Of a stretch of 64,000 nucleotides of DNA, positions 32,935 through 42,454 are shown one piece after another. The notes below the pieces were generated by a model. The model saw nothing but the letters and a program-made list of their open reading frames with translations, was not told the origin of the DNA and searched no databases. Position 1 is the first letter of the stretch. Each line of letters starts with the position of its first letter. The translations under genes were made by a program, and so were the position numbers. This DNA comes from Ferruginibacter sp. (lineage in GTDB: Bacteria > Bacteroidota > Bacteroidia > Chitinophagales > Chitinophagaceae). Where the stretch lies: the NCBI GenBank assembly GCA_014379905.1, contig JACMKX010000004.1, positions 1-64,000 of the forward strand, read 5' to 3'.

Positions 32935-33693
32935 TTACTTTACCAGCAAATTTTCGAAATCAATACTGTTACCATTGAATACATTGAAATCTACAAACGC
33001 ATCAATGCCGTTTACCCTGCCTGTTTCGCTGTGTTGCCAGAATTTCCAGCTTCGGTTAATGCGTGGGCGGTCCTTTTGAAGGTAATGTGCCACCCATAAA
33101 GGATAGGCCTCAAATTTCCCGGCCAGCAATGTTTCATAAAAACTGGCATTGGTATAAATGATGGGCCGGACACCATATTTTTTTTCCACTACGGCAATCC
33201 ACTCTGCTACCTGTTTTTGCAAAACATCTTTTTTTACACCAAAAGTTTGTTCTACATCCAGTACCGGGGGAAGATCACCCTTTTTCAACCTTACTGTTTT
33301 AATAAAATTTTCAGCCTGGGCCTTGCCGCTTTTACCGGCAATAAAAAAATGATAGGCCCCTCTTGTTACTTCGTGTTTTTCAGCCAGGGTCCAGTTCCGG
33401 CTAAATTGATTGTCTACAGAAGAAAGACCTTCTGTAGCTTTCATAAAAACAAAATCTACTTTAATGCCATCAATCTCCATTTCTTTAACCAGCCTCCAGC
33501 CAATTGTTTTTTGATACTTGCTTACATCTATGCCATGTATGGCATAACTGGTGGGCATATTAATGCCAAATGCAGGATAATGAACAAAGGAGGGACGAGT
33601 GAAATACCAGTTAAAAAAATAAGTGGTACCAACAAAAACAACCAATACAAATAAAAGGGTAAGGCGGTTCTTTTTTGTTTTTTTGCCGGCCAT
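32935..33693 (-). CDS. GH25 family lysozyme
   Basis: 252 residues. An N-terminal signal anchor (about 10-27) is followed by a GH25 muramidase domain: YAIHGIDVSKYQKTIGW with the first Asp, FVFMKATEG, TRGAYHFF, PPVLDVEQTFG with the catalytic Asp-x-Glu, and YTNASFYETLL. It cleaves peptidoglycan MurNAc-GlcNAc bonds. It lies 35 nt downstream of the M1 peptidase gene on the same strand. Confidence 0.94.
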   Translation of the reverse strand: MAGKKTKKNRLTLLFVLVVFVGTTYFFNWYFTRPSFVHYPAFGINMPTSYAIHGIDVSKYQKTIGWRLVKEMEIDGIKVDFVFMKATEGLSSVDNQFSRNWTLAEKHEVTRGAYHFFIAGKSGKAQAENFIKTVRLKKGDLPPVLDVEQTFGVKKDVLQKQVAEWIAVVEKKYGVRPIIYTNASFYETLLAGKFEAYPLWVAHYLQKDRPRINRSWKFWQHSETGRVNGIDAFVDFNVFNGNSIDFENLLVK

Positions 33694-33728
33694 AAATACA
33701 ATACGCTTTAAAGCGTAAAACTAATTGA

Positions 33729-35663
33729 TTAACGGACAACCCGTTTCACAAATTTTTTATCTCCTGCTTTAACATTCACTATATAAACACCTTTACTCCA
33801 GTTATTGGTTGGCACGGTTAATAATTCTGAGCCATTAAAAAGAGGTATGCTTTTTTTATATACCAGCTGGCCGGCTGCATTCACAATATGAAGTTCAGCC
33901 ACATCCGCATTAAAGTCGTGGAAATAAATATTCATTGGGTTATTAATCGGATTGGGATTAATATCAACTCCACCCTGGCCCGAGTTGGAGGGGGTTGTTT
34001 TTTGAGTAGTATTATTTTTTGAAATGATCCAGTGTTCCGGGTCTACCAGCACTGTATCAGCAATGAAACCGATGCTTTTTGTAAAAATTTCACCGTTGCT
34101 TTTATTGTCTACAACAATTGTTTTTTCCTGCGTGGCATTTTTAAATTTTAAAGCTACCGGCATTTCAAAGAAAGTTACAGAAGGATGCGAAGTAGTTTGA
34201 TTCATGGTGATCTTAACAGATGAATTTCCCAGCTGGCTCCATTGTACATTATAGGATGGGTATCCCTGTCCGGTATACCATTGGTTAAAAAATGTAGTAA
34301 GATTTTTGCCACTCGCCTGCTCCATATGTATTTTTAATTGTGCAGTGTTGGTAAAATTGTAGGCGAGGCCCGGGTCGCCCTGGTAATTTTTGATAGCACG
34401 CATAAAAGTGGAATCGCCCAATACCCAACGCAACATATATACTAAATAAGACCCTTTATTGTACGATAACCGGCCGCTGAAAATTCTTCCAACGTTGGTT
34501 GTATCATCTACTTTCACTGATCCGCCGGCAGATGATGTTATATTGTTGATCACAGCCCTCCTGTTTGTATAGGTATTGGCAGGATAGGTATCTTCCATAT
34601 ACACTGCTGCCAGGTAAGTAGCAAAACCTTCGTTGAGCCATATATCTTCCCAGCTATGCATAGTTAATTTATCTCCAAACCACTGGTGGCCCAGTTCATG
34701 CGCCATCAGGCTTTCATCGGGTGTAACTAAAAAAGTAGCGGTTTGGTGTTCCATTCCTCCTCCCCAACCAAATTGCACATGCCCATACTTTTCTTTTATA
34801 AATGGATAGTCGCCAAAATTTGCATGAAAAAATTGCATAGCATTCAGCACTTTCTGCGTATTGTTTTGAAACAAAGCCAGGTTTTCCGGATAACAATGCG
34901 TTTGCATCGGCAATGTTATTGCCCCCAGTTGAACCGTATTATTGAATACACTGTAATTAGTAACAGCAATGGCTATTAAATAAGTAGCAATAGGATAGCG
35001 ATGTTTCCAGTGGGTAACCGTTTTGTTGGCGGCAAGGGCAGTTTCGGATTGAAGCAAACCATTGGAGGCTGCCTTGTAAATAGCAGGATGCGTTACATAA
35101 ATATCTATCGAATCTGCCTTATCGTCCAGGCCATTTTTGCATGGCCACCAGTCGCGTGCGCCATAAGGTTCACTAAGGCTCCATATAACCGGAACGCCCG
35201 CATGCGATGACTGGATAAAAGAACCAAAACCAGTTTGGGCAGGAACTCCTTTGTAATAAATGGTAAAGGAATCTTTAATGCCTGCATTTATAATTCCCGG
35301 AAAATTAATATCAATGCCATTATTGACCTGGCTGTAAATTAAAGAAGTACTTCTTTGTTTTACACTGTCTGCCACCAACGTACTCATCATATCCAGTGTA
35401 ACAGATGAGGTTGCGGTTGTGATAGAATAATAAACAGTTACCGAGCCATTAATATACCGCACAGCCGGATCAATTTCCCAGCGGCACCGGTAATAATTTA
35501 CATCAAAATTGCCGGAAGCAAATGAACCTCCCCGGCCTTGTACTATGCGGCCGTGAGCTGCAGCCTCCATGGCTGCAATATCTTTTGTTGTAAAATTTTG
35601 TTGACTGTATCCTCGCACTGATAACAGTCCTATAAAGCTGAGTGTAGCAAATAACCATTTCAT
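33729..35663 (-). CDS. M1 family metallopeptidase with type IX secretion sorting domain
   Basis: 644 residues. A signal peptide leads to an N-terminal beta domain (RCRWEIDPAVRYINGSVTVYY), a GAMEN-equivalent reading GWGGGMEHQ, and the zinc motif His322-Glu323-x-x-His326 with Glu345 in NEGFATYLA. The last roughly 75 residues form a T9SS type A sorting domain (NPNPINNPMNIYF ... WSKGVYIVNVKAGDKKFVKRVVR), so the enzyme should be secreted or surface-attached. It is shorter than cytosolic aminopeptidase N. Confidence 0.94.
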   Translation of the reverse strand: MKWLFATLSFIGLLSVRGYSQQNFTTKDIAAMEAAAHGRIVQGRGGSFASGNFDVNYYRCRWEIDPAVRYINGSVTVYYSITTATSSVTLDMMSTLVADSVKQRSTSLIYSQVNNGIDINFPGIINAGIKDSFTIYYKGVPAQTGFGSFIQSSHAGVPVIWSLSEPYGARDWWPCKNGLDDKADSIDIYVTHPAIYKAASNGLLQSETALAANKTVTHWKHRYPIATYLIAIAVTNYSVFNNTVQLGAITLPMQTHCYPENLALFQNNTQKVLNAMQFFHANFGDYPFIKEKYGHVQFGWGGGMEHQTATFLVTPDESLMAHELGHQWFGDKLTMHSWEDIWLNEGFATYLAAVYMEDTYPANTYTNRRAVINNITSSAGGSVKVDDTTNVGRIFSGRLSYNKGSYLVYMLRWVLGDSTFMRAIKNYQGDPGLAYNFTNTAQLKIHMEQASGKNLTTFFNQWYTGQGYPSYNVQWSQLGNSSVKITMNQTTSHPSVTFFEMPVALKFKNATQEKTIVVDNKSNGEIFTKSIGFIADTVLVDPEHWIISKNNTTQKTTPSNSGQGGVDINPNPINNPMNIYFHDFNADVAELHIVNAAGQLVYKKSIPLFNGSELLTVPTNNWSKGVYIVNVKAGDKKFVKRVVR

Positions 35664-35695
35664 AGATTAACAAATTATTGGATCAATTATGACTG

Positions 35696-35737
35696 CAATA
35701 TCCCCTTTTTTCACAATATGAGGGCAATATCCCTCAT
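35696..35737. promoter_or_regulatory. Inverted and direct repeat in the divergent M1 / lytic transglycosylase interval
   Basis: ATGAGGG caatat CCCTCAT (35718-35737) is a perfect 7-bp inverted repeat. GCAATATCCC occurs at 35696-35705 and again at 35725-35734. The 131-bp interval serves two divergent starts, so a shared operator is possible. Confidence 0.3.
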
Positions 35738-35794
35738 TTCGCTGCGTTAAAACATTTCGCGGCTTTTATTTTTCAATTTTCAAATGTTCAAAGT

Positions 35795-36655
35795 ATGCAG
35801 AAACCCTTTGTATCCGTAAGTATTTTCTTTATAGTTTTTAACATCGTATCTACACAAGCTGTTAAGGCTTTGGGAGATACGACATATAAAAATCAAACTG
35901 CATCTGTTGCAAAGCTATCTGCCTATCCGGTAAAACCTGTTACAACTACTAACGTTATTTTTCCTTCTTTATTTGAAAAGGAAGCCGGTGAATGCCTCGC
36001 CTATATTGAAAAATTTTCTGTCAACAAGCGGGCCTACCTTATGCGAACTTATGCAAGGAGCAAAAAATTCTTTCCAAAAGTACATACCATTCTCAAAAAA
36101 CACAGTGTACCTACAGAGTTTGCAGTATTATTGGCGCTGGAAAGTGCTTTTAATCCCAACGCTGTTTCCAAAGCAGGCGCTGTTGGTTATTGGCAGATAA
36201 TGGATAATGTGGCAAAAGAATACGGATTAAGAATTATTGAAGACCAGCATAAAAGAAAAACAGTAACCGTAAAGAAAGAAAAGGGAGCCCTTAAAAAGAA
36301 ACCTGCGGTTGACGACAGGAAGAATTTTGCCGTATCTACTCACATGGCGGCAAAATATTTAAAGGCAAGGATGCGCAACCTGGATAATAACTGGTTGCTC
36401 ATTGCTGCAAGTTACAACTGGGGGGTTGGCAATGTGTGGAATGCCATGGAGAGAAGCGGTAAAAAAAATCCTACTTTCTGGGATATAAAAGATCAGTTAC
36501 CGTCTGAAACCAAAGCGTATGTGATGAATTTTATAGCCTTGAATGTAATATTTAAGAACTATGATAAGTTTGTAAATAACAGCCTTTTTAAAACAGAAAA
36601 AGCGCCGGAGAGTTTACCCAAAGCGGAAAAAGATGCCGCTGTAGCCAGCCTTTAA
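35795..36655 (+). CDS. Lytic transglycosylase domain protein
   Basis: 286 residues. A signal peptide (about 1-26) is followed by an SLT/MltD-like domain with catalytic Glu115 in LLALESAFNPNAVSKAGAVGYWQIM and AASYNWGVGNVWNAM. It is periplasmic or outer-membrane and cleaves peptidoglycan to 1,6-anhydro products. No LysM repeats follow. A Lys-rich stretch (about 148-168) interrupts the domain between the catalytic loop and AVSTHMAAKYLKARM. Confidence 0.92.
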   Translation: MQKPFVSVSIFFIVFNIVSTQAVKALGDTTYKNQTASVAKLSAYPVKPVTTTNVIFPSLFEKEAGECLAYIEKFSVNKRAYLMRTYARSKKFFPKVHTILKKHSVPTEFAVLLALESAFNPNAVSKAGAVGYWQIMDNVAKEYGLRIIEDQHKRKTVTVKKEKGALKKKPAVDDRKNFAVSTHMAAKYLKARMRNLDNNWLLIAASYNWGVGNVWNAMERSGKKNPTFWDIKDQLPSETKAYVMNFIALNVIFKNYDKFVNNSLFKTEKAPESLPKAEKDAAVASL

Positions 36656-36678
36656 AATCTTACCAAATAAATTACCAG

Positions 36679-36686
36679 TATTTTTG
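36679..36686 (+). promoter_or_regulatory. -7 promoter element TATTTTTG of the radical SAM gene
   Basis: TATTTTTG ends 4 nt before ATG 36691, again giving almost no 5' leader. Confidence 0.45.
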
Positions 36687-36690
36687 TGTT

Positions 36691-37719
36691 ATGCCGGCAA
36701 TAAACTGGAATGATAGCATGAACCTGGTAAGCAAGCTTACTTTTCCCCGTGTGTGGAATGGGGTAAAAGTGCTGAGCAGTTATTACCTGAGCCTCCTCCG
36801 CAAAAAACCGGTTCAATGGGGCCTGCCCGTTTCTATTTCTTTTGAGCCTACTACCAGTTGCAACCTTCGCTGCCCTGAGTGCCCCAGTGGGTTACGTGCG
36901 TTTACCAGGCCAACAGGGATGCTGCAAAAAGATTTTTTTAGCAGAACAATAGATGAGATCCATAAAGATTTATTGTACCTCATCTTTTATTTCCAGGGAG
37001 AACCTTATCTGAATCCCGGGTTTTTGGAAATGGTAAGGTATGCAGCCGATAAAAAGATCTACACCGCTACTTCTACCAATGCTCATTACCTCACGGATGA
37101 GAATGCAAAAAAAACAGTAGAGAGTGGGCTCGATCGTCTTATCATTTCAATTGATGGTACTACCCAGGATACCTACAAGCAATACCGCATTGGCGGCAAT
37201 ATTGATAAAGTTATACAGGGAGCAAAGAATATTGTAAAGTGGAAAAAAGAACTTAACAGCAAAACGCCTTTTGTATTCTTCCAGTTTTTAGTGGTAAAAC
37301 ACAACGAACACCAGATAGAAGAAATAAAACAACTGGCAAAAGAAATTGGCGTGGATGAAGTGCGTTTTAAAACGGCCCAGGTATATGATTACGAAAATGA
37401 TCCCAACAACCTTATTCCCTCCATTGATAAATTCAGCAGGTACAAAAAAAACAGTGATGGCAGTTACAAGCCAAAAAATAAACTGGCCAACCAATGCTGG
37501 AAACTCTGGCACTCCAATGTAATTACCTGGGACGGCCTGGTAGTACCCTGTTGTTTTGACAAAGATGCCATGCACAGGCTCGGCAATTTAAAGAATGAAT
37601 CGTTTAAAAAAGTATGGCACAACGATAACTATAAACAGTTCCGGAGCGAACTAATGATGGGCAGAAAAAATATTGATATCTGTGCAAATTGCAGCGAAGG
37701 TGTTTCTGTGTGGCAATAG
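36691..37719 (+). CDS. Radical SAM / SPASM domain protein
   Basis: 342 residues. The 4Fe-4S/SAM motif Cys57-x3-Cys61-x2-Cys64 is in PTTSCNLRCPECPSG, followed by YFQGEPYLNP and LIISIDGTTQDTYKQYRIGG. The C-terminal SPASM domain has NQCWKLW, VVPCCFDKD, and ICANCSEG as auxiliary cluster ligands. The substrate is not evident: no precursor peptide gene is adjacent, and the neighbours are a permease and a lytic transglycosylase. Confidence 0.93.
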   Translation: MPAINWNDSMNLVSKLTFPRVWNGVKVLSSYYLSLLRKKPVQWGLPVSISFEPTTSCNLRCPECPSGLRAFTRPTGMLQKDFFSRTIDEIHKDLLYLIFYFQGEPYLNPGFLEMVRYAADKKIYTATSTNAHYLTDENAKKTVESGLDRLIISIDGTTQDTYKQYRIGGNIDKVIQGAKNIVKWKKELNSKTPFVFFQFLVVKHNEHQIEEIKQLAKEIGVDEVRFKTAQVYDYENDPNNLIPSIDKFSRYKKNSDGSYKPKNKLANQCWKLWHSNVITWDGLVVPCCFDKDAMHRLGNLKNESFKKVWHNDNYKQFRSELMMGRKNIDICANCSEGVSVWQ

Positions 37720-37744
37720 TTGTATTTTTATTGCCTAATCCATT

Positions 37745-38806
37745 ATGCAAATGAATAAAATATCTTTTAATGATCGCCTGCTGCAGATATTATTGCTTGC
37801 ATTAATTATTGTACTCGGTTTATTACTCGTGTTAAAACTCGCCTCTTTTTTACCAGGTTTGTTAGGCGGGGTTACCTTATACATTCTAAGCCGTAAAAGT
37901 TATTTCCAGTTAATATTTAAAAGAAAATGGAAGAAGGGCTGGAGTGCTCTTTTATATATTTTCATTTATCTCATAGTGATTTCTATTCCCATTTACGTAA
38001 GTGTAATGCTGGTTACACCCAAGATCAATGAATTTGCAAATAACCAGGATAAGATAATAGCGGGGGCGAAAATATTTTCTGATAAAATTGAAAAGCTGGT
38101 TGGCTTTGAGGTAATAACAGAACAAACAGCCCGTAATGCTACTTCTAAAATAACGGCCTATATTCCCAAAATACTCAACAGTACAGCAAGTGTTGTTACC
38201 AATTTGATCATGATGTTTTTCCTGTTATACTATTTGCTGGTAAACGGCAAAGAGGTAGAGCGGTACTTGCAAAGAGTAATACCGTTACAGAAAAAAAATA
38301 TTGATACGCTCGCATCGGAAACAAAAACAATGATAAGGGCCAGCGCCATTGGTATACCCATTATTTGTATAGTGCAGGGACTGGTAGCCACCTTTGGGTA
38401 TTGGCTTTTTGGTGTGCAGGACTGGGCACTCTGGGGATTTATTACCGGCGTGTTTGCCTATTTTCCCATAGTTGGTACTATGATCGTGTGGATACCGGTT
38501 GTGTTATTCATGCTGGCTTCCGGCCATAATTCGAGCGCATTGTTTCTTACACTTTACAGTATTATAGTTACCGGCAATGTTGATTATTTAACCAGGTTAG
38601 GCCTCATGAAAAAACTGGGCGATATCCATCCTATGATAACTGTACTGGGGGTGATCGTTGGGTTGAACCTTTTTGGTTTTATCGGCCTTATATTTGGTCC
38701 CTTACTCGTGAGTTACTTTATAATCCTGGTAAAAATTTATTACAATGAATTCAGTGATTCGCAAAATCCTATAGAAGTAGATGTTGAAAAGGACAGTAAA
38801 GTTTAA
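37745..38806 (+). CDS. AI-2E family transporter (PerM-like permease)
   Basis: 353 residues; Met at 37745 or two codons later. About eight TM segments, with the family's central soluble helical part (about 90-130) and the re-entrant FGVQDWALWGFITGVFAYFPIVGTMIVWIPV and LGVIVGLNLFGFIGLIFGPLL near the end. The family exports autoinducer-2 (TqsA) or exchanges ions in other members; the substrate here is unknown. It lies 25 nt after the radical SAM gene. Confidence 0.92.
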   Translation: MQMNKISFNDRLLQILLLALIIVLGLLLVLKLASFLPGLLGGVTLYILSRKSYFQLIFKRKWKKGWSALLYIFIYLIVISIPIYVSVMLVTPKINEFANNQDKIIAGAKIFSDKIEKLVGFEVITEQTARNATSKITAYIPKILNSTASVVTNLIMMFFLLYYLLVNGKEVERYLQRVIPLQKKNIDTLASETKTMIRASAIGIPIICIVQGLVATFGYWLFGVQDWALWGFITGVFAYFPIVGTMIVWIPVVLFMLASGHNSSALFLTLYSIIVTGNVDYLTRLGLMKKLGDIHPMITVLGVIVGLNLFGFIGLIFGPLLVSYFIILVKIYYNEFSDSQNPIEVDVEKDSKV

Positions 38807-38935
38807 CAGGAACAGGAACGCTTTCCGGTGTTTAAACATTAATTTTGTTCGGCAGGGCAAACTGGCATAGAATGCCTGGCATTTGCCTTTGCAAAGTTAC
38901 TTACCAGAGTTTTTTATATTGCAACATCAATCGCC

Positions 38936-39382
38936 ATGGGAATAGAACAAGACATTAATCAAACCAGCTTCCGCAACGAATATCAAAAAACAGCTATCAA
39001 CATCATTTACACATTTAACTGGATGAATGAAAAAATGAAAGCCATGTTTGACAAGGAAGAAATTACCCCACAACAGTTTAATATTCTAAGGATCCTTAGG
39101 GGAGCAAATAAACCCATCAGTACTTTACAAATACGGCAGCGCATGCTGGATAAAATGAGTGATACCAGCCGCATAGTTGACAGGCTGCTTACAAAAGACC
39201 TTGTTAAAAAAAATACCTGCCCCAATGATAAACGACTGGTAGATGTAAGCATTACAGATAAGGGCAAAAAATTATTGGAAAGAATGGACCTGATCGCTCC
39301 TGATATGGATGCACTTTTTAACAACCTGACTGAGGCAGATGCAAAAATACTCAATAAGCTACTTGATAAAATTCGTTCCTAA
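38936..39382 (+). CDS. MarR family transcriptional regulator
   Basis: 148 residues with winged helix-turn-helix: ITPQQFNILRILRGANKPISTLQIRQRM, recognition helix SDTSRIVDRLLTKDLVKK, wing PNDKRLVDVSITDKGKKLL, and dimer helices at both ends. The stop lies 9 nt before the GHL10 hydrolase gene, so the regulator may control that gene. No ligand can be predicted. Confidence 0.92.
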   Translation: MGIEQDINQTSFRNEYQKTAINIIYTFNWMNEKMKAMFDKEEITPQQFNILRILRGANKPISTLQIRQRMLDKMSDTSRIVDRLLTKDLVKKNTCPNDKRLVDVSITDKGKKLLERMDLIAPDMDALFNNLTEADAKILNKLLDKIRS

Positions 39383-39391
39383 ACCCGACCC

Positions 39392-40576
39392 ATGAAATTT
39401 CTCTTTACTTTCATTTTTTTTGTTCCTGGTTTTATTTTTTCTGCCTCAGCGCAAAGAGCCGAGTTAAGAGCTGTATGGATTGCTACGGTGAGTAATATAG
39501 ACTTTCCTTCAAAACCCACTATTAACAGCGATGTACAGAAAGAAGAATTTATACGACTCGCTGACATGCACAAAAATAATGGCATGAATGCATTGGTAGT
39601 GCAGATAAGGCCTGCAACAGATGCCTTTTATCCTTCTGTTTACGAACCCTGGAGCCAGTGGCTTACCGGTAAACAGGGACAGCCGCCTGTTCCTTATTAT
39701 GACCCGCTTAAATTTATGATAGAAGAAACACACAAGCGTGGAATGGAATTTCATGCCTGGATGAATCCTTACCGGGCGGTGTTTAATATCAACGGGTCTT
39801 CTATTGCGCCATCGCATGTTACCAATGTGCACCCGGAATGGTTTTTAACCTACGGGGATAAAAAATATTTTGACCCGGGGAATAAAGATGTACAAAAATA
39901 TGTAACAGCTGTAGTAAGAGATGTAGTGAGCCGCTATGCAATAGATGCCATTCACCTGGACGATTATTTTTACCCCTACCGTATTGCCGGTAAAGAATTT
40001 CCCGACTGGAGTATGTATAATAAGTATGGCAAAGGGATGAACAAAGACGACTGGCGCAGGAGCAATACCGACTCCATTATTGTAATGCTAAGCCGGGCCA
40101 TTAAGCAAGAAAATAAAAAATGCCAGTTTGGTATCAGCCCTTTTGGTATTTGGCGCAATGCCGATAAAGACCCGTTGGGAAGCAATACCAATGCGGGAGT
40201 AACCAATTACGACGATTTGTATGCCGATATCTTGTTATGGCTGCGCCAGGGCTGGATAGATTATGTAGCCCCACAATTGTATTGGGAAATTGGTCACAAC
40301 CTGGCAGATTATGAAACCCTGCTGGATTGGTGGAATAAAAATACTTATGGTAAAAACTGTTATATAGGTTTGGGCATCTATCGTGCAGGTAGTAATGCTG
40401 CCTGGAGAGATAAAACGCAATTGCCCCGCCAGATCTCTATGCTTCGTACCCGGGAAAATATTAATGGAATGATGTTTTATAGTAGTAAGATCTTTAATAA
40501 AAACCCCAATGGCTGGAATGACAGTTTAAGGTTGAATTATTTTAAAGATTCGGTTCCCTTGCCGGTAATGAAATAG
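39392..40576 (+). CDS. Exported glycoside-hydrolase-like GHL10 (DUF187) protein
   Basis: 394 residues. A signal peptide (FLFTFIFFVPGFIFSASAQ) is followed by the GHL10 TIM barrel: AELRAVWIATVSNIDFPSK, NALVVQIRPATDAFYPS, RGMEFHAWMNPYRAVF, DAIHLDDYFYPYRI, FGISPFGIWRN and YVAPQLYWEIG. The family includes peptidoglycan- or polysaccharide-active enzymes (YngK relatives). Acidic residues in HLDDYF and QLYWE are candidates for catalysis. Periplasmic or surface location is predicted. Confidence 0.92.
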   Translation: MKFLFTFIFFVPGFIFSASAQRAELRAVWIATVSNIDFPSKPTINSDVQKEEFIRLADMHKNNGMNALVVQIRPATDAFYPSVYEPWSQWLTGKQGQPPVPYYDPLKFMIEETHKRGMEFHAWMNPYRAVFNINGSSIAPSHVTNVHPEWFLTYGDKKYFDPGNKDVQKYVTAVVRDVVSRYAIDAIHLDDYFYPYRIAGKEFPDWSMYNKYGKGMNKDDWRRSNTDSIIVMLSRAIKQENKKCQFGISPFGIWRNADKDPLGSNTNAGVTNYDDLYADILLWLRQGWIDYVAPQLYWEIGHNLADYETLLDWWNKNTYGKNCYIGLGIYRAGSNAAWRDKTQLPRQISMLRTRENINGMMFYSSKIFNKNPNGWNDSLRLNYFKDSVPLPVMK

Positions 40577-40578
40577 TA

Positions 40579-40914
40579 TTAATAAGCCGGTATAATGCCT
40601 GCATTCTTTTTCCCTTCCATCCAATCGCAATAGTTAACTGAGCCGAGCCGTAATTTGAAAGGAATGCCGGTAATCGCTTCCAATTTCAGTTCCTGTTTAC
40701 AAAAAAATCCAAGATTTTTAACATAAAAGTTCGCGGAAACAGGTTTCAGTGTGTAATTGTGGCCACTATTTGGGGAAAAATATAAACTGGGGAGATTTTT
40801 GAAACCCTTACTGGCACTATCTTTCAGCTGAATTTGTTGGGCGGATAGGTCGTTAACCACAAATATCATGCAAAAAATTAAAATTTTACAATATTTACTA
40901 CTATTTCTGCTCAT
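40579..40914 (-). CDS. Small exported protein, unknown
   Basis: 111 residues. A signal peptide (ILIFCMIFVVNDLSAQ) is followed by about 85 residues with two Cys (FFCKQEL and NYCDWMEG) that could pair. The segments NLGFFCKQELKLEAITGIPFKLRLG and CDWMEGK resemble short Bacteroidota proteins I remember but cannot name. It ends 2 nt after the convergent GHL10 stop. Confidence 0.65.
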   Translation of the reverse strand: MSRNSSKYCKILIFCMIFVVNDLSAQQIQLKDSASKGFKNLPSLYFSPNSGHNYTLKPVSANFYVKNLGFFCKQELKLEAITGIPFKLRLGSVNYCDWMEGKKNAGIIPAY

Positions 40915-40968
40915 TGGTATGTAAATTTACAAATAGAAACGAGACTTTATCCTAAAATCCTAACTGTT

Positions 40969-42450
40969 ATGTCATTATCACAGAGTTTACAACAGAAATT
41001 ATTACAGAAGTTATCTCCCCAGCAAATTCAGTTAATGAAGTTGCTACAGGTACCTACGGCTATACTGGAAGAACGGATTAAAGAAGAAATGGAAGAAAAC
41101 CCTGCCCTGGAACAGGGCGATGAGGGACATGATGACGAATTTGAGCCAGATGTGGCTGAGGACAGCAAAGAGGAAGAATTTGAAAAAGATGGCAGTGAAG
41201 ATGATTATGACCAGATAGATATTAGTGATTATGTACATGAGGGAGATGATGAAGTGGGTGATTACCGTTTAAAAGACGATAATTATCCCGAAGCGGATGA
41301 AAACAGGACTATTCCCCACAAGGTTGAAACCAGTTTTATAGAATTAATGATGCAGCAGCTGGGCATGCTTACCATCGGCGATGAAAAGAAACGGATTGCA
41401 GAACAGATCATTGGCAGCCTGGATGATGACGGATACCTTCGCCGGGAGATAGGTTCTATTATTGACGACCTGGCCTTCCGCCAGAATATTGAAACAGATG
41501 AAGCAGAAATAAGTGAGTTGTTATTGCAGATACAGCAATTTGACCCGCCGGGCGTAGGTGCCAGGAACTTACAGGAATGTTTGTTATTGCAACTGGAAAG
41601 AAAAATGGACCAGGGGCAGCCGGTGGAACTGGCACTTAAAGTATTGGAAAAATACTTTGATGAATTTACTAAAAAGCATTACGAAAAAATTCAGCGGGGT
41701 TTAGGAATCGACGATGAAGAACTGAGGGAAGTAATTACGCAGATCGTTAAACTCAATCCTAAACCGGGTGGTAATGCCGGCGATGAGAACAAGAACAACA
41801 ACTATGTAATTCCCGATTTTTTTATAGTAAACAATAATGGCAGGCTCGAACTGACGCTTAATAGTAAGAATGCCCCCGATCTGAGAATTAGTGAAGGATA
41901 CAGGGATATGTTGAAAGACTATGACAGGGGTAGCAAAAAAGACAAACGGCAGAAAGAAGCCGTACTGTTCATTAAACAAAAAATAGATTCTGCCAAATGG
42001 TTTATAGACGCTATAAAACAACGCCAGAATACTTTGCTCAATACCATGGAAGCCATCATGAATTACCAGAAGGAATTTTTTCTTTCCGGTGATGAAACAG
42101 ACCTGCGTCCTATGATACTAAAAGATATTGCAGAATTAACCAATCTCGATATTTCCACGGTGAGTCGTGTGGCCAACAGCAAGTTTGTTCAAACAGAATT
42201 TGGTACCTACCGGCTTAAGTTCTTTTTTAGTGAAAGTCTCCAAACAGATAGCGGGGAGGAAGTAAGTACAAGAGAAGTGAAAAAAATACTGACAGATCTT
42301 ATTGAAGAAGAAAGTAAGAAACATCCGCATAGTGATGAAAAATTGACAGAGATGTTACAGGAAAAAGGTTATAATATTGCACGCAGAACAGTAGCCAAAT
42401 ACCGGGAACAATTAAATATTCCCGTGGCCAGGCTCAGGAAAATTCTGTAA
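40969..42450 (+). CDS. rpoN: RNA polymerase sigma-54 factor
   Basis: 493 residues. The N-terminal activator-interacting region is SQSLQQKLLQKLSPQQIQLMKLLQVP and EERIKEEMEENPALE; an acidic region follows (about 45-105). The core-binding part includes IGSLDDDGYL and DPPGVGARNLQECLLLQL. The helix-turn-helix is LTNLDISTVSRVANSKFV, and the RpoN box is ARRTVAKYREQLNI. It recognises GG/GC (-24/-12) promoters with AAA+ activators; none of those activators is in this window. It is 4 nt from the next gene. Confidence 0.97.
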   Translation: MSLSQSLQQKLLQKLSPQQIQLMKLLQVPTAILEERIKEEMEENPALEQGDEGHDDEFEPDVAEDSKEEEFEKDGSEDDYDQIDISDYVHEGDDEVGDYRLKDDNYPEADENRTIPHKVETSFIELMMQQLGMLTIGDEKKRIAEQIIGSLDDDGYLRREIGSIIDDLAFRQNIETDEAEISELLLQIQQFDPPGVGARNLQECLLLQLERKMDQGQPVELALKVLEKYFDEFTKKHYEKIQRGLGIDDEELREVITQIVKLNPKPGGNAGDENKNNNYVIPDFFIVNNNGRLELTLNSKNAPDLRISEGYRDMLKDYDRGSKKDKRQKEAVLFIKQKIDSAKWFIDAIKQRQNTLLNTMEAIMNYQKEFFLSGDETDLRPMILKDIAELTNLDISTVSRVANSKFVQTEFGTYRLKFFFSESLQTDSGEEVSTREVKKILTDLIEEESKKHPHSDEKLTEMLQEKGYNIARRTVAKYREQLNIPVARLRKIL

Positions 42451-42454
42451 CTAA

